Assembly: GCF_041435195.1 (NCBI RefSeq)
Contig: NZ_CP108106.1
Coordinates: forward strand, 1,178,001 to 1,242,000
Reading direction: 5' to 3'
Source of the DNA: Streptomyces sp. NBC_00224
GTDB taxonomy: Bacteria; Actinomycetota; Actinomycetes; Streptomycetales; Streptomycetaceae
DNA: 64,000 bases
Made by a program: the position numbers and the translations under genes. Of the stretch, positions 35,178-43,165 are shown in pieces (position 1 is the stretch's first letter; each line of letters opens with the position of its first letter). The notes beneath the pieces were generated by a model. It had not been told where the DNA came from. It ran no database searches and saw only the letters and a list, made by a program, of their open reading frames with translations.

Positions 35178-36044
35178 TCACCGACCTTCGACAGCTGCCG
35201 CGGGTATGGCGTGTTCGGCGGCACGGCTGACGTATTCCCACGTGGCCCAGGTGTCCATGCGCTGGCGGGAGATGTCGAAGGCGAGGTCGTAGACCATGCT
35301 GCCCAGCAGCAGCCGCAGCGGCGGCTCGTCGCTGTCGACGAGCTTGAGCAGTGCCTCGGCGGCGAGTTTCGGGTCGCTGTCGATGGAGCCCTCGGCGAAC
35401 TGCTTCTCCAGCTCCGCCCGCAGCGGGGCATACGCCTCAACGGTGGTTGTGCTGTGCATCGCGCTGTAGAGGTCGGTCCAGTAACCGCCGGGCTGGACGA
35501 TGCTCACCTTCACCCCGAAACCGGCCGCCTCCATGGCCAGCGCTTCGCTCATGCCTTCCAGGGCGAACTTGCTGGCGCCGTAGATCCCCGTGCTGGGGAA
35601 GCCGGCCAACGCGCCGATGCTGGAGATCTGGACGATGTGCCCGGAACCCTGCTCGCGCAGTGTGGGCATCACCGCCTGGCTCACCCACATCGCGCCGAAG
35701 AAGTTGATGTCCATCTGGGCACGGGCCTCGGCTTCGGTGAACTCCTCGATCATGCCCATCGACAGCATCCCCGCGTTGTTGACGACGATGTCGAGCCGCC
35801 CGAAGTGCGCGACCGCCTCGGCGACGGCGGTGAACGCCGCGTCCCGATCGGTGACATCCACCGTGAGGGGCAGGACCCGCCCGGGGTGGGCGGCCGCCAG
35901 TTCCTCCAGCGGCCCGGTACTGCGTGCCGCGGCCGCGACCCGGTCGCCCGCGGCCAGTGCCGCCTCGGCGAAGGCACGACCGAGGCCGCGGCTGGCGCCC
36001 GTGATGAACCACACGCGGTCTGTCCTACCGGCTGACGTGCGCAT
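35178..36044 (-). CDS. Short-chain dehydrogenase/reductase
   Basis: 288 aa from the ATG at 36044. A classical SDR: cofactor motif FITGASRGLGRAFAEA, NNAG motif (VVNNAGMLSMG), catalytic Ser in VQISSIGALAG and Tyr-x3-Lys in YGASKFALEG. The aspartate in LTVDVTD suggests the usual adenine-binding loop. The promoter carries two AGACG...CGTCT operators (36067-36083, 36125-36137), typical TetR-type sites, so it is probably inducible. Substrate unknown. Confidence 0.92.
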   Translation of the reverse strand: MRTSAGRTDRVWFITGASRGLGRAFAEAALAAGDRVAAAARSTGPLEELAAAHPGRVLPLTVDVTDRDAAFTAVAEAVAHFGRLDIVVNNAGMLSMGMIEEFTEAEARAQMDINFFGAMWVSQAVMPTLREQGSGHIVQISSIGALAGFPSTGIYGASKFALEGMSEALAMEAAGFGVKVSIVQPGGYWTDLYSAMHSTTTVEAYAPLRAELEKQFAEGSIDSDPKLAAEALLKLVDSDEPPLRLLLGSMVYDLAFDISRQRMDTWATWEYVSRAAEHAIPAAAVEGR

Positions 36045-36066
36045 ATGCGTTGCTCCTCACATGAGG

Positions 36067-36083
36067 CGAGACGCAACGTCTCG
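36067..36083. promoter_or_regulatory. TetR-type operator 1 before the SDR gene
   Basis: CGAGACG and CGTCTCG flank CAA; the centre is 31 bases upstream of the ATG at 36044. Shares the AGACG/CGTCT half-site with 36125-36137. Confidence 0.55.
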
Positions 36084-36124
36084 CTTGATGCGGCAACTAT
36101 GCCTCCGCCCGATGCCCCCAGTCA

Positions 36125-36137
36125 AGACGGACCGTCT
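36125..36137. promoter_or_regulatory. TetR-type operator 2 before the SDR gene
   Basis: AGACGG-A-CCGTCT, a perfect 13-base inverted repeat 56 bases from operator 1. It lies just past the stop of the next SDR gene (36155). Confidence 0.55.
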
Positions 36138-36154
36138 CGTTTCCTTCGCACGCC

Positions 36155-36937
36155 TCACACCGTCTTGATGCCGCCGCCCTCAACGACGTAGTCGGCGCCC
36201 GTGATGCTGGCCGCGCGGTCGGAGGCAAGGAACGCGACGACGGCCGCGACCTCGTCGGGCTCGACCATGCGGCCGGTGGTCATACCCATCGCCGCGGGCA
36301 CGGCGGACACGAAGTCGCGGTGGCCGACGCCGTTCGCCTCGGCGAGGCGGGCGCCGAAGCTGTCGTCGTCCTCCCACATGCCCGTACGCGTCGGGCCGGG
36401 AGAGACGGTGTTCACGCGTACGCCCCGCGGCCCGAACTCCTCGGACAGCGCCTTGCCGAACGCGTTGAGGCCCGCCTTCGCGGCGCCGTACTCGATCGGG
36501 CCCGTGCCCGGCAGACGGGCGGACATCGACGATATGTTCACCACCGAACCGCGCCGCTCCAGGATGCTCGGCAGCAGTCGGCGGGTGACCCGGACCGTCC
36601 CGAAGAGGTTGACCTCGAAGCCCTGCGCCCACAGGGCGTCGTCGGTCGCGAGGAACCCGTCCAGAGTGAAGGTGTCTCCGCCGCCGAGGTTGTTGACCAG
36701 GATGTCCACCCCGCCGAGTGCCGCGAGCGCCTGCGCCCCCAACTCCTGGGCACCTTCGGGCGTACTCAGGTCGACCGCGACCGGGTGGGCGCCGACCTCC
36801 TTCAGTTCGGCGGTGATCGTGCGGGCCGCGCCGACGACCCGGACGCCTTCTGCGATGAGCTGCCGCGTGATCGCGAGGCCGACGCCTCGGCTTGCCCCTG
36901 TGACGACTGCCGTCTTCCCGGCGAGGTTGAGCTCCAT
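36155..36937 (-). CDS. Short-chain dehydrogenase/reductase
   Basis: 260 aa from the ATG at 36937. SDR motifs: VVTGASRGVGLAITRQL, VDILVNNLGGGDTFT, SSMSARLPGTGPIEYGAAKAGLNAFG (Ser, Tyr and Lys of the active site) and VNTVSPGPTRTGMW; it ends ITGADYVVEGGGIKTV. The promoter contains TTTTTTGAAC-TATA-GGTACAGA, which resembles the operator of the TetR gene immediately upstream (37619-37636), so this SDR is probably the target of that regulator. Substrate unknown. Confidence 0.92.
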   Translation of the reverse strand: MELNLAGKTAVVTGASRGVGLAITRQLIAEGVRVVGAARTITAELKEVGAHPVAVDLSTPEGAQELGAQALAALGGVDILVNNLGGGDTFTLDGFLATDDALWAQGFEVNLFGTVRVTRRLLPSILERRGSVVNISSMSARLPGTGPIEYGAAKAGLNAFGKALSEEFGPRGVRVNTVSPGPTRTGMWEDDDSFGARLAEANGVGHRDFVSAVPAAMGMTTGRMVEPDEVAAVVAFLASDRAASITGADYVVEGGGIKTV

Positions 36938-36955
36938 GACAGACTCCTTGAAATG

Positions 36956-36977
36956 TTTTTTGAACTATAGGTACAGA
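36956..36977. promoter_or_regulatory. TetR operator-like site before the SDR gene at 36155
   Basis: Plus-strand TTTTTTGAACTATAGGTACA lies 19 bases upstream of the ATG at 36937. It aligns with the operator of the adjacent TetR gene (TTTTTGACC-TTGA-GGTCAAA), with degenerate arms. Confidence 0.45.
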
Positions 36978-37019
36978 ATTAGTGCATAAAAAAGCAGGCC
37001 CACAGCCGACGCCGCCGAA

Positions 37020-37598
37020 CTACAACGACCCCATCACCGCATCCACGACCCGCCGCAACTGCGTGGCATCCTCGGCGGTCTTCGCCAGTACACGCATGCC
37101 GATCACCGTCGCGAGCAGCCAGGCGGCCAGTGTCGCCGCGTCGCGGCCGCTGTCGATCTCACCGGCCCGCTGGCCTTCCTCGACGGTCGCGCGGAAGGCG
37201 CTCTCCGTACGCGCGAACATCTTGCGTACGGTGTCGGCCGTCTCGGCATCCGAAGGGGCCGACTCGGCAGCGGCGTTGACCGCCATGCAGCCGCGCCGGT
37301 CCGGATCGCCCAGGTCGAGCTCGACCAGCGCTTCGAGCGCGCCCCGCAGCCGGTCCTTCGCCGTGCCGGGGTGGTCGAGGAGTTCCGCCAGCCACTCGGC
37401 CTGCGAGTCGCGGTAGCGGGCGAGCGCCTTCTCGAACAACGCGTGCTTGCTGCCGAAGGTGTTGTACAGGCTGCCCTTGCCGATGCCGAGCTCGTCCACG
37501 AGGTCCTGCGGCGTCGTCGCCGCGTACCCCTTGCGCCAGAACACGCTCATCGCGCGCTCCACCGCCACGTCCGGATCGAACTGCTTCGGCCTGCCCAT
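37020..37598 (-). CDS. TetR/AcrR family regulator
   Basis: 192 aa from the ATG at 37598. Helix-turn-helix: FDPDVAVERAMSVFWRKGYAATTPQDLVDELGIGKGSLYNTFGSKHALF. The ligand domain resembles that of AcrR/NemR-like proteins (GCMAVNAAAES, RATVEEGQRAGEID). It is 82 bp upstream of the SDR gene in the same direction and has a perfect operator in its own promoter. It probably controls itself and the SDR. Confidence 0.92.
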   Translation of the reverse strand: MGRPKQFDPDVAVERAMSVFWRKGYAATTPQDLVDELGIGKGSLYNTFGSKHALFEKALARYRDSQAEWLAELLDHPGTAKDRLRGALEALVELDLGDPDRRGCMAVNAAAESAPSDAETADTVRKMFARTESAFRATVEEGQRAGEIDSGRDAATLAAWLLATVIGMRVLAKTAEDATQLRRVVDAVMGSL

Positions 37599-37618
37599 GG
37601 ACTTACCGTAGCACCGTT

Positions 37619-37636
37619 TTTGACCTTGAGGTCAAA
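37619..37636. promoter_or_regulatory. TetR autoregulatory operator
   Basis: TTTGACC (37619-37625) and GGTCAAA (37630-37636) flank TTGA. It is 21 bases upstream of the TetR ATG at 37598. Confidence 0.65.
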
Positions 37637-37740
37637 TAGGAGGCTCACCCGCTACGAGCCCCCGGCGCTCGGCCGGCCGCACGCCGGTGGATGGCGTGCC
37701 GGGCCTCCCCGCGCACTCCAGGACCGCAACGACGCGCCGT

Positions 37741-38589
37741 TCAGGCCGGACGGTCCGCCGTGACCAGCCATGATGTGCTGCGCAGCCGGGCCGTGCCGTC
37801 GGGCGTCTCGTGGGCGCGCAGCCACTCCTCCAGGGTCCGGCGAGCAAGGGCCCGGGTCGCCTCGTCCACCTGCGCCATCAGGTGGCTGCCGGGTCCGGTG
37901 CCCAGCAGGAAGTCCGCCGCGTCCCTCGCTCCGCTCCCCCAAGTCCCGTACACCTGGGCCTCAGTGACGGTGACGGCGGTGAACCCGGCCGCCGTGAGGA
38001 CTTCGCGGATACGGGCCGGGTCGGCCAGCGAGAACATGCCGGGCAGCCCCGGCCGGGTCAGATCACCGAGCGGCAGCAGGCCGTTCAGGGCCGAGAGCGC
38101 CTCGACCCAGCCGTTGCCCGTGGCAGCCGCCGGACAGACGAACGCCAGCCGCCCGCCCGGCCGCAGCGCCCGCCCGATGTTGCCGAAGGCGGCGACGGGG
38201 TCGGCGAAGAACATCACCCCGTAGCGGCTGAGCGCCGCGTCGTAGGCGGCCGGCTCGAAGGGGTGGACCTGGGCATCGCCCTGCTCGTAAGCGAGGTGGG
38301 ACAGACCGTCGCGCTCCGCCCGGGCGCGCGCCTCGGCCAGCATCGGGCCGGAGAGGTCGAGGCCGAGCGCGCGCCCTCGCGGCGCCCTGAGCGCGGCGAG
38401 CCGCGTGGTCTGGCCGGAGCCGCAGCCGATGTCGAGGACCCTGCACTCCTCGGTGAGAGCGGCGGCGTCGAGCAGCGGCTCGTTGAAGCCTTCGTTCACG
38501 GCGTTCCAGCGGTCCTGGTTGCGGGCCCAGTGGGCGCCCTCGGGCCCGTTCCAGGCCTGCGCCTGTTCGGTGTTGACGACGTCGAGCAC
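37741..38589 (-). CDS. SAM-dependent methyltransferase (class I)
   Basis: 282 aa. The GTG at 38589 has AGGAGG seven bases upstream; longer starts would cross the operators. SAM-binding motif I is VLDIGCGSGQTTRLAA, followed by GLDLSGPMLAEARARA and YEQGDAQVHPFEP, AALSRYGVMFFADPVAAF and LRPGGRLAFVCPAA. This is the UbiE/MenG-like fold used for many small molecules. It is divergent from a TetR gene with which it shares two GGGCG-n2-CGCCC operators. Substrate unknown. Confidence 0.9.
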   Translation of the reverse strand: MLDVVNTEQAQAWNGPEGAHWARNQDRWNAVNEGFNEPLLDAAALTEECRVLDIGCGSGQTTRLAALRAPRGRALGLDLSGPMLAEARARAERDGLSHLAYEQGDAQVHPFEPAAYDAALSRYGVMFFADPVAAFGNIGRALRPGGRLAFVCPAAATGNGWVEALSALNGLLPLGDLTRPGLPGMFSLADPARIREVLTAAGFTAVTVTEAQVYGTWGSGARDAADFLLGTGPGSHLMAQVDEATRALARRTLEEWLRAHETPDGTARLRSTSWLVTADRPA

Positions 38590-38617
38590 GGGTGCCTCCT
38601 GTGGAGCGAATGAAGAA

Positions 38618-38631
38618 TGGGCGAACGCCCA
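38618..38631. promoter_or_regulatory. TetR operator, proximal copy
   Basis: TGGGCG-AA-CGCCCA, 29 bases upstream of the methyltransferase start. Same core as the longer palindrome at 38634-38657. Confidence 0.65.
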
Positions 38632-38633
38632 AA

Positions 38634-38657
38634 CAGTATGGGCGCTCGCCCATACTG
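38634..38657. promoter_or_regulatory. TetR operator, 11-bp arms
   Basis: CAGTATGGGCG (38634-38644) and CGCCCATACTG (38647-38657) around CT: a perfect palindrome between the divergent methyltransferase and TetR genes. A third half-site CGCCCAT overlaps the TetR start at 38734-38740. Confidence 0.78.
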
Positions 38658-38738
38658 ACAACCCCCGCTAGGATCCGCAGGGCGGGGAACACACCCGGTA
38701 ACCACGGCAGCAGACGGCATCAGTACGGGAGAACGCCC

Positions 38739-39323
38739 ATGTCACCGCGCGGAGTGGCGACGCCAGACGTACGGGAGCGGCTGTTCGCGGCCGCCGAGCG
38801 AGTCCTCGAAAGCGGCGGGCCCGGCGCGCTCACCAGCCGCGCCGTCACCACCGAGGCGGGCTGCGCCAAGGGCCTGCTGCACACGCACTTCACGGGCCTC
38901 GACGAGTTCGTCGCGGAGCTCTGCCTCGACCGGTTCGCCCGCACGGCCACGAAGGCCGAAGCGCTCTCGGGGCTCGTCGGGCACGGCTCGGTGGCGGGGA
39001 ACCTACAGGCCGTCGCCCTCGGGCTGCTCGACTCGGGCGGCCCGGCCGTCGCGGGCCTGGCCATGACGCGCCCGACGGCCGCCCTGCGCATCCGAGAGGC
39101 ACTGGAGGCGGGGGCGCCCGGCTTCGCCGCGATCCAGCAGGCCATCGCGGAGTACCTGGTCGCCGAGGGCCGGCTCGGCCGCGTGGCGCACACCGTCGAC
39201 CCGGACGGCACGGCCCTGGCCGTGGTGGGCGCCGCCCACCACCTCCTGCTGACCAGTTGGCCGGGCACCCCCGACCCACGGGAGCAGATGAAGCGTCTCG
39301 TGGTGGGTCTGGTGGGAGGGTAG
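38739..39323 (+). CDS. TetR family regulator
   Basis: 194 aa from the ATG at 38739. The helix-turn-helix reads RERLFAAAERVLESGGPGALTSRAVTTEAGCAKGLLHTHFTGLDEFVAEL. The ligand domain is short and Ala-rich. It is divergent from the methyltransferase, with two operators between them, and is likely an autoregulated repressor of that gene. Confidence 0.91.
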   Translation: MSPRGVATPDVRERLFAAAERVLESGGPGALTSRAVTTEAGCAKGLLHTHFTGLDEFVAELCLDRFARTATKAEALSGLVGHGSVAGNLQAVALGLLDSGGPAVAGLAMTRPTAALRIREALEAGAPGFAAIQQAIAEYLVAEGRLGRVAHTVDPDGTALAVVGAAHHLLLTSWPGTPDPREQMKRLVVGLVGG

Positions 39324-39485
39324 GGCGGGCTCACGGCAGATGGGCCGGGCGGCTACAAGGTGCTCGGGCGGGTAACGGAACCTCCACCTCCGCCATGCGG
39401 AGTCCGGGGCCCAACGGCCGTCCTGATCCGGTACGGTGCCTCGTTCAGACCCGTCAGCGTCCGCCAGCGCCGTCAGGAGACACCG

Positions 39486-39986
39486 TTGCACGCCCCAGTC
39501 GAGACGTCCCGAGTACTGGTTGCCCTCCATGAGATCGTCGCCTCGGCCGACGAGGGGCAAGGGGGCGCGCTGTGGCGGCTGGCGGAACAGGGGCGACAGC
39601 TCGACGCCAACCTGGTGCGGCTGTCTCCGGACGCGGCCGTGGCCGAGCACGTCGAATCCGAACTGGACGTGCTGTTGTTCGTCGTCGAAGGGGACGGCCA
39701 CCTCGACAACGGGGTGGAGCGGCAGACCCTGGAGCCGGGGTCCGTGGCATGGCTGCCGAGAGCGGCACGCCGAGGACTCCTCGCCGGGCCGAACGGCCTC
39801 GCGTACCTCTCCGTCCACCAGCGACGCCCCGGGCTGCGGATCGGCTTCCGTACCGCCGACCGCGACGAAGGCGGGGAGGCGCCCTGCTCGCTGGACCGCG
39901 TCTGCCCGGCCTGCGGGCGGATGGCGGCGGAAGCGGACGCACGCTACTGCGCTCGCTGCGGTGAGGAACTGCCGACCCGTGAATGA
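39486..39986 (+). CDS. Cupin + C-terminal zinc-ribbon protein
   Basis: 166 aa. The TTG at 39486 is chosen because AGGAG lies at the right distance; an upstream ATG at 39360 gives a Pro-rich non-family extension. The first 110 residues form a cupin barrel without a full metal motif (LLFVVEGDGHLDNGVERQTLEPGSVAWLPRAARRGL). The C-terminus has two Cys pairs (VCPACGRM and YCARCGEELP) making a zinc ribbon. The combination suggests a small-molecule sensor or scaffold. A hairpin at 40023-40068 probably terminates it. Confidence 0.78.
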   Translation: MHAPVETSRVLVALHEIVASADEGQGGALWRLAEQGRQLDANLVRLSPDAAVAEHVESELDVLLFVVEGDGHLDNGVERQTLEPGSVAWLPRAARRGLLAGPNGLAYLSVHQRRPGLRIGFRTADRDEGGEAPCSLDRVCPACGRMAAEADARYCARCGEELPTRE

Positions 39987-40022
39987 CCGCTCGCCCCAGC
40001 CGCCACCCGTACCGCCGCTCAC

Positions 40023-40068
40023 GGACCACAGCGGCTGCGCCGGAGGCGGCGCCGGAGGCTGATGGTCC
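40023..40068 (+). terminator. Hairpin after the cupin-zinc-ribbon gene
   Basis: GGACC-A-CAGC (40023-40032) pairs with GCTG-AT-GGTCC (40058-40068), with a GC-rich loop that can fold further. It begins 37 bases past the stop. Confidence 0.5.
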
Positions 40069-40182
40069 CAACCCGTCCGGCGCCTACGTCCTTCGTGCGA
40101 AGTAAACGCCCTACCGAACTACCTCACACGCGGCGAAGAAAACCTCAAGTCCCGTACCAGTTCGCGGCCATCGAGATCCCGG

Positions 40183-40563
40183 TCATCGATGAGCGCTGCC
40201 GTCGCCTCCGACGTCCGCCGTGTCCTGGCTCGGCGCCGCTGCTGGCGCACCGCCTGCCGTGGCGAGCTTGGCGATGGCTACCGACAACTGCTTCTGAATC
40301 CCCTTCGGCAAGGGGTCGCCTCCGGCCGAGTCGACCACTTGCCGGGCCAGGCGGTTCAGTTTGGTGTTGGTGTTCTGGGAGGTCATGACCAGCGCACTCC
40401 AGGCGTCCTCCGGGCTGATGGCGAAGGCGGCCATGAGAATGCCGCGGGCCAGGTCGATGGTCCCCCGACTCTCCATCGCCCGCCGCAGTTGCCCCAGTTC
40501 AAGTCCCGGATCCGCCTCTGGGCCCGTGTTGACGGGCTCCGCGGAGTATGACGGCTGCGCCAT
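40183..40563 (-). CDS. ANTAR-domain RNA-binding protein
   Basis: 126 aa from the ATG at 40563, six bases after a GGGAG site. The ANTAR core is LGQLRRAMESRGTIDLARGILMAAFAISPEDAWSALVMTSQNTNTKLNRLARQVVD, the three-helix RNA-binding domain used in antitermination by NasR/AmiR/EutV-type proteins. There is no PAS, GAF or receiver domain, so it is a stand-alone ANTAR protein. The C-terminal 40 residues are Ala/Gly-rich. It is divergent from the winged-helix gene at 40709. Confidence 0.87.
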   Translation of the reverse strand: MAQPSYSAEPVNTGPEADPGLELGQLRRAMESRGTIDLARGILMAAFAISPEDAWSALVMTSQNTNTKLNRLARQVVDSAGGDPLPKGIQKQLSVAIAKLATAGGAPAAAPSQDTADVGGDGSAHR

Positions 40564-40708
40564 GGCCATCTCCCGATGTGCTCTGGATGGATGCTCTGGG
40601 TCCATCCTCCGCGCCCAGAGTCGCCCGCGAACGGGAGACGCGTCAAGAGATACATGAAGTCAGATTCGCCTGTTCCTATACACGAAGCTCGGGGCGTACG
40701 ATCTGGCC

Positions 40709-41089
40709 ATGGTTGGAGTGCCGGAACCGCACACAGGATGGACGTTCATCACCAACCACGCGCGTGTGCTCGCCGTGATCGCCGAGAACCAGAACGCGCG
40801 GATCCGCGACATCGCCGCGCACTGCAGACTCACGGAACGCGCCGTCCAGAAGATCATTTCCGATCTGGAACAGGCCGGATTCCTCTCCCACACCCGTGCG
40901 GGGCGCGGCAACACGTACCGTATCGACCCTGGCAAGGTCCTGCGCCACCCGGCCGAGGCCGAGGCGGGCCTTACGGTCGCCTCTCTCCTCGGTCTGCTCG
41001 CCCAGGACGAGGCCCGCCGCGCCGAACTGCTCTACAGCAGCGTGCGTATGCGTTCCGACGAGGGTGACGAAGGCGACGGGGTCGGCTGA
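40709..41089 (+). CDS. Winged-helix DNA-binding protein
   Basis: 126 aa from the ATG at 40709. The N-terminal winged helix is WTFITNHARVLAVIAENQNARIRDIAAHCRLTERAVQKIISDLEQAGFLSHTRAGRGNTYRID. The remainder is a short helical tail. This compact MarR/IclR-like form is common in actinomycetes as a conserved hypothetical regulator. It is divergent from the ANTAR protein, with 145 bp between them. Confidence 0.87.
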   Translation: MVGVPEPHTGWTFITNHARVLAVIAENQNARIRDIAAHCRLTERAVQKIISDLEQAGFLSHTRAGRGNTYRIDPGKVLRHPAEAEAGLTVASLLGLLAQDEARRAELLYSSVRMRSDEGDEGDGVG

Positions 41090-41119
41090 AAAGCGGCCTC
41101 GCAAGCGCGCCGGCGCGGG

Positions 41120-41698
41120 TCAGTGGCCCCCGCTGGGACGATCGCAGCCGGTGTGGTCGGGGTAGCCGCCGAAGGCGTCCGCCTCGGTGGAGTCGCGGTT
41201 CATCGTGCCTTCCACGCACAACGGGAACGCGTCGATGAGGAAGCCGACGCCGGTGGAGCCGTTCTGATACGACCGCACCTGACCGGCCGAGTAGCCGAGG
41301 CCGGTGAGCGCGCTGCTGGTGCTCTCGGGGGCGAAGTCACCGCGCCTGCGCAGCGGTTCGAGCGCCTTCTCGACCCGTCCGACGGCCGCGAGTCCCTCGC
41401 AGCGCCGCTTGCCGTGCAGCGGGAAGGGAACCATGAACCCGTGGTTCTCGGCGTAGTGGTCGGTGGGCGGCACGGCCGGGCCCGTGGTGGCCGGGGTCGG
41501 CGGTGGCGCCGACGTGGGGCTCTCGCCCGGGCACGGGAAGTCCACCGGCTTGCTCGGCGTCGCCACCGGGGTCCGCGAGGGCCGGTCCGCACCGGCGCTG
41601 TCCCCCGCCCGCTCCGTACCGCACCCCGCCACCAGCACGGCCACCACCGCCACCGGCAGCACTCCGGCCCGTCTCCGCGCCATCCCGATCATCCTCAT
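41120..41698 (-). CDS. Secreted lipoprotein of unknown function
   Basis: 192 aa from the ATG at 41698 (GGAGGAG nine bases upstream). The signal ends in LVAGC (Cys26). A Pro/Thr-rich linker of about 60 residues follows, then a small domain with four cysteines (FPCPGES, KRRCEGLAA, FPLCVEGT, HTGCDRP). The linker suggests a domain held away from the membrane. The family is not recognised. Confidence 0.8.
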   Translation of the reverse strand: MRMIGMARRRAGVLPVAVVAVLVAGCGTERAGDSAGADRPSRTPVATPSKPVDFPCPGESPTSAPPPTPATTGPAVPPTDHYAENHGFMVPFPLHGKRRCEGLAAVGRVEKALEPLRRRGDFAPESTSSALTGLGYSAGQVRSYQNGSTGVGFLIDAFPLCVEGTMNRDSTEADAFGGYPDHTGCDRPSGGH

Positions 41699-41788
41699 GA
41701 CGCGATTCTCCTCCGCTCGCTCGAAGCGGGTCACCGCACCGTCCAAATGGGCTTGTTCGCCGTTCCGGCGCCGCACTACCTTGCTCAG

Positions 41789-42445
41789 GTGGATCTCTTC
41801 TCACGCTCATGGACGGCATTGCGTACAGCGGTCGCCGAACTGCCGGACAAGGACTTCGAACGGCCGTCCGGCTGCACCGGATGGCTCGTGCGGGACCTGG
41901 TGTGCCACCTGGTCATCGACGCCCAGGACGTCCTGATCACCCTCGTCACCCCCGCCGATACGGAACCGACCGTCAACGCGGTGACCTACTGGAACGTCGA
42001 GGACCAACCGCCGACCGGCGAGGACCCGCTCGACGCGCTGACCGTGCGGCTGGCCGCCGCGTACGAGGAACCGCACCTGCTCAAGTTCCACCTCGACGAC
42101 GTCGGCTCCGCCGCCGGACGCGCGGCCGAACTCGCGGACCCCGGCGCCCGGGTGGGCACCCAAGACATGGTGCTCACCGTGGGCGACTACCTCTCCGCGT
42201 ACGTCCTGGAGTGGACGCTGCACCACCTCGACCTGATCGCGCACCTCCCGGACGCCGCGGAACCGCCCGCCCAGGGCCTGGCACACTCCCGCGCGACGCT
42301 GGAGGAGATCGCCGGCGCCGCATTCCCCGCGTCGTTCACGGACAAGGACGCACTCCTGATCGGCACCGGCCGCCGGGCACCGACGGAGGCGGAGAAGGCC
42401 GAACTCGGCGAGCTGGCCGCGAGACTGCCGTTCGTCCTGGGCTGA
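41789..42445 (+). CDS. Mycothiol-dependent maleylpyruvate isomerase/DinB-like protein
   Basis: 218 aa; the GTG at 41789 matches the family N-terminus (VDLFSRSWTALRTAVAEL), and an ATG at 41747 is an alternative. The metal-binding four-helix bundle shows SGCTGWLVRDLVCHLVIDAQD (His of the conserved WxVxDLxxHL), and LEWTLHHLDLIAHL supplies further His residues. These TIGR03083-type proteins are usually mycothiol-linked isomerases or transferases in actinobacteria, used in detoxification. Reaction here unknown. Confidence 0.85.
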   Translation: MDLFSRSWTALRTAVAELPDKDFERPSGCTGWLVRDLVCHLVIDAQDVLITLVTPADTEPTVNAVTYWNVEDQPPTGEDPLDALTVRLAAAYEEPHLLKFHLDDVGSAAGRAAELADPGARVGTQDMVLTVGDYLSAYVLEWTLHHLDLIAHLPDAAEPPAQGLAHSRATLEEIAGAAFPASFTDKDALLIGTGRRAPTEAEKAELGELAARLPFVLG

Positions 42446-42456
42446 CGAGGCGTCAG
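42442..42456. terminator. Short hairpin at the convergent ends
   Basis: CTGACG-AGG-CGTCAG overlaps the stop of the DinB-like gene, between it and the convergent HAD gene. Weak terminator candidate. Confidence 0.4.
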
Positions 42457-42490
42457 ACGGCGTGTTGAGCTCGCCCCGGACCGGAGACCG

Positions 42491-43141
42491 TCACTGTTCG
42501 GCGAGGAGGAGGGGCAGTTTGCGCATGTCGTGGAAGACGACGGTGTCCGGGCCTTCGAGCCGCTCGGCGGGAGTCAGGCCCCCGGCGTAACCGAAGGCGC
42601 GCATGCCGGCGGCGCGGGCGGCCTCGACACCGGGACGGCTGTCCTCGACCACCACACACGCTGCCGGGTCGACACCCATCTGCCGGGCGGCGTGCAGGAA
42701 CAGGTCCGGGGCCGGCTTGCCGCGGGCGACTTCGGTGGCGCTGTAGATACGGCCCTCGAAGCGTTCGTACAGGCCGGTGCGCCCCAGGGTGTGGCGCATC
42801 TTGCCGTGGGAGCCACTGGAGGCGACGCACGTCGGCAGGGTGATCGTGTCGAGTGCCTCCGGCAGCCCGTCGACGGGCAGCAGCCCCGCATCCACCGCCT
42901 CACGGTGGAGCCGCTCGAACCGCTCCCACCAGACGACAGCCGCCTCGTCGCCAAGCCGGGTGGCGATCTGCTCGCCTATCGAGGCGCTGGAGCGCCCGAT
43001 GAAACGGTCGATCACCTCATCCTCGGTGAGCGGCCACCCCAGCTCCGCGCCCAGGGCGACCTGCACACGTACGGCGATGCGTTCACTGTCGACCAGCACA
43101 CCGTCGCAGTCGAATATCACGAGTTCAATCGGCTTGATCAT
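42491..43141 (-). CDS. HAD-superfamily phosphatase (phosphoglycolate-phosphatase-like)
   Basis: 216 aa from the ATG at 43141; a 544-codon in-frame extension is an artefact crossing other genes. HAD motifs: nucleophile Asp in VIFDCDGVLVDSE, motif II in TCVASSGS, motif III Lys in VARGKPAPDLFL, and motif IV in VVVEDSRPGVEAARAAGM. The cap domain places it with beta-phosphoglucomutase or sugar-phosphatase-like enzymes. It would hydrolyse a small sugar phosphate or a related phosphoester. Confidence 0.92.
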   Translation of the reverse strand: MIKPIELVIFDCDGVLVDSERIAVRVQVALGAELGWPLTEDEVIDRFIGRSSASIGEQIATRLGDEAAVVWWERFERLHREAVDAGLLPVDGLPEALDTITLPTCVASSGSHGKMRHTLGRTGLYERFEGRIYSATEVARGKPAPDLFLHAARQMGVDPAACVVVEDSRPGVEAARAAGMRAFGYAGGLTPAERLEGPDTVVFHDMRKLPLLLAEQ

Positions 43142-43165
43142 CGTCGCAGCATAGAGCCGATCACC

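Noticed and set aside
41096..41116. GC-only palindrome (GCGCGCCGGCGCG) as an operator or terminator
   Set aside because: Composition alone produces such runs in this genome; it lies between convergent genes and has no other support.
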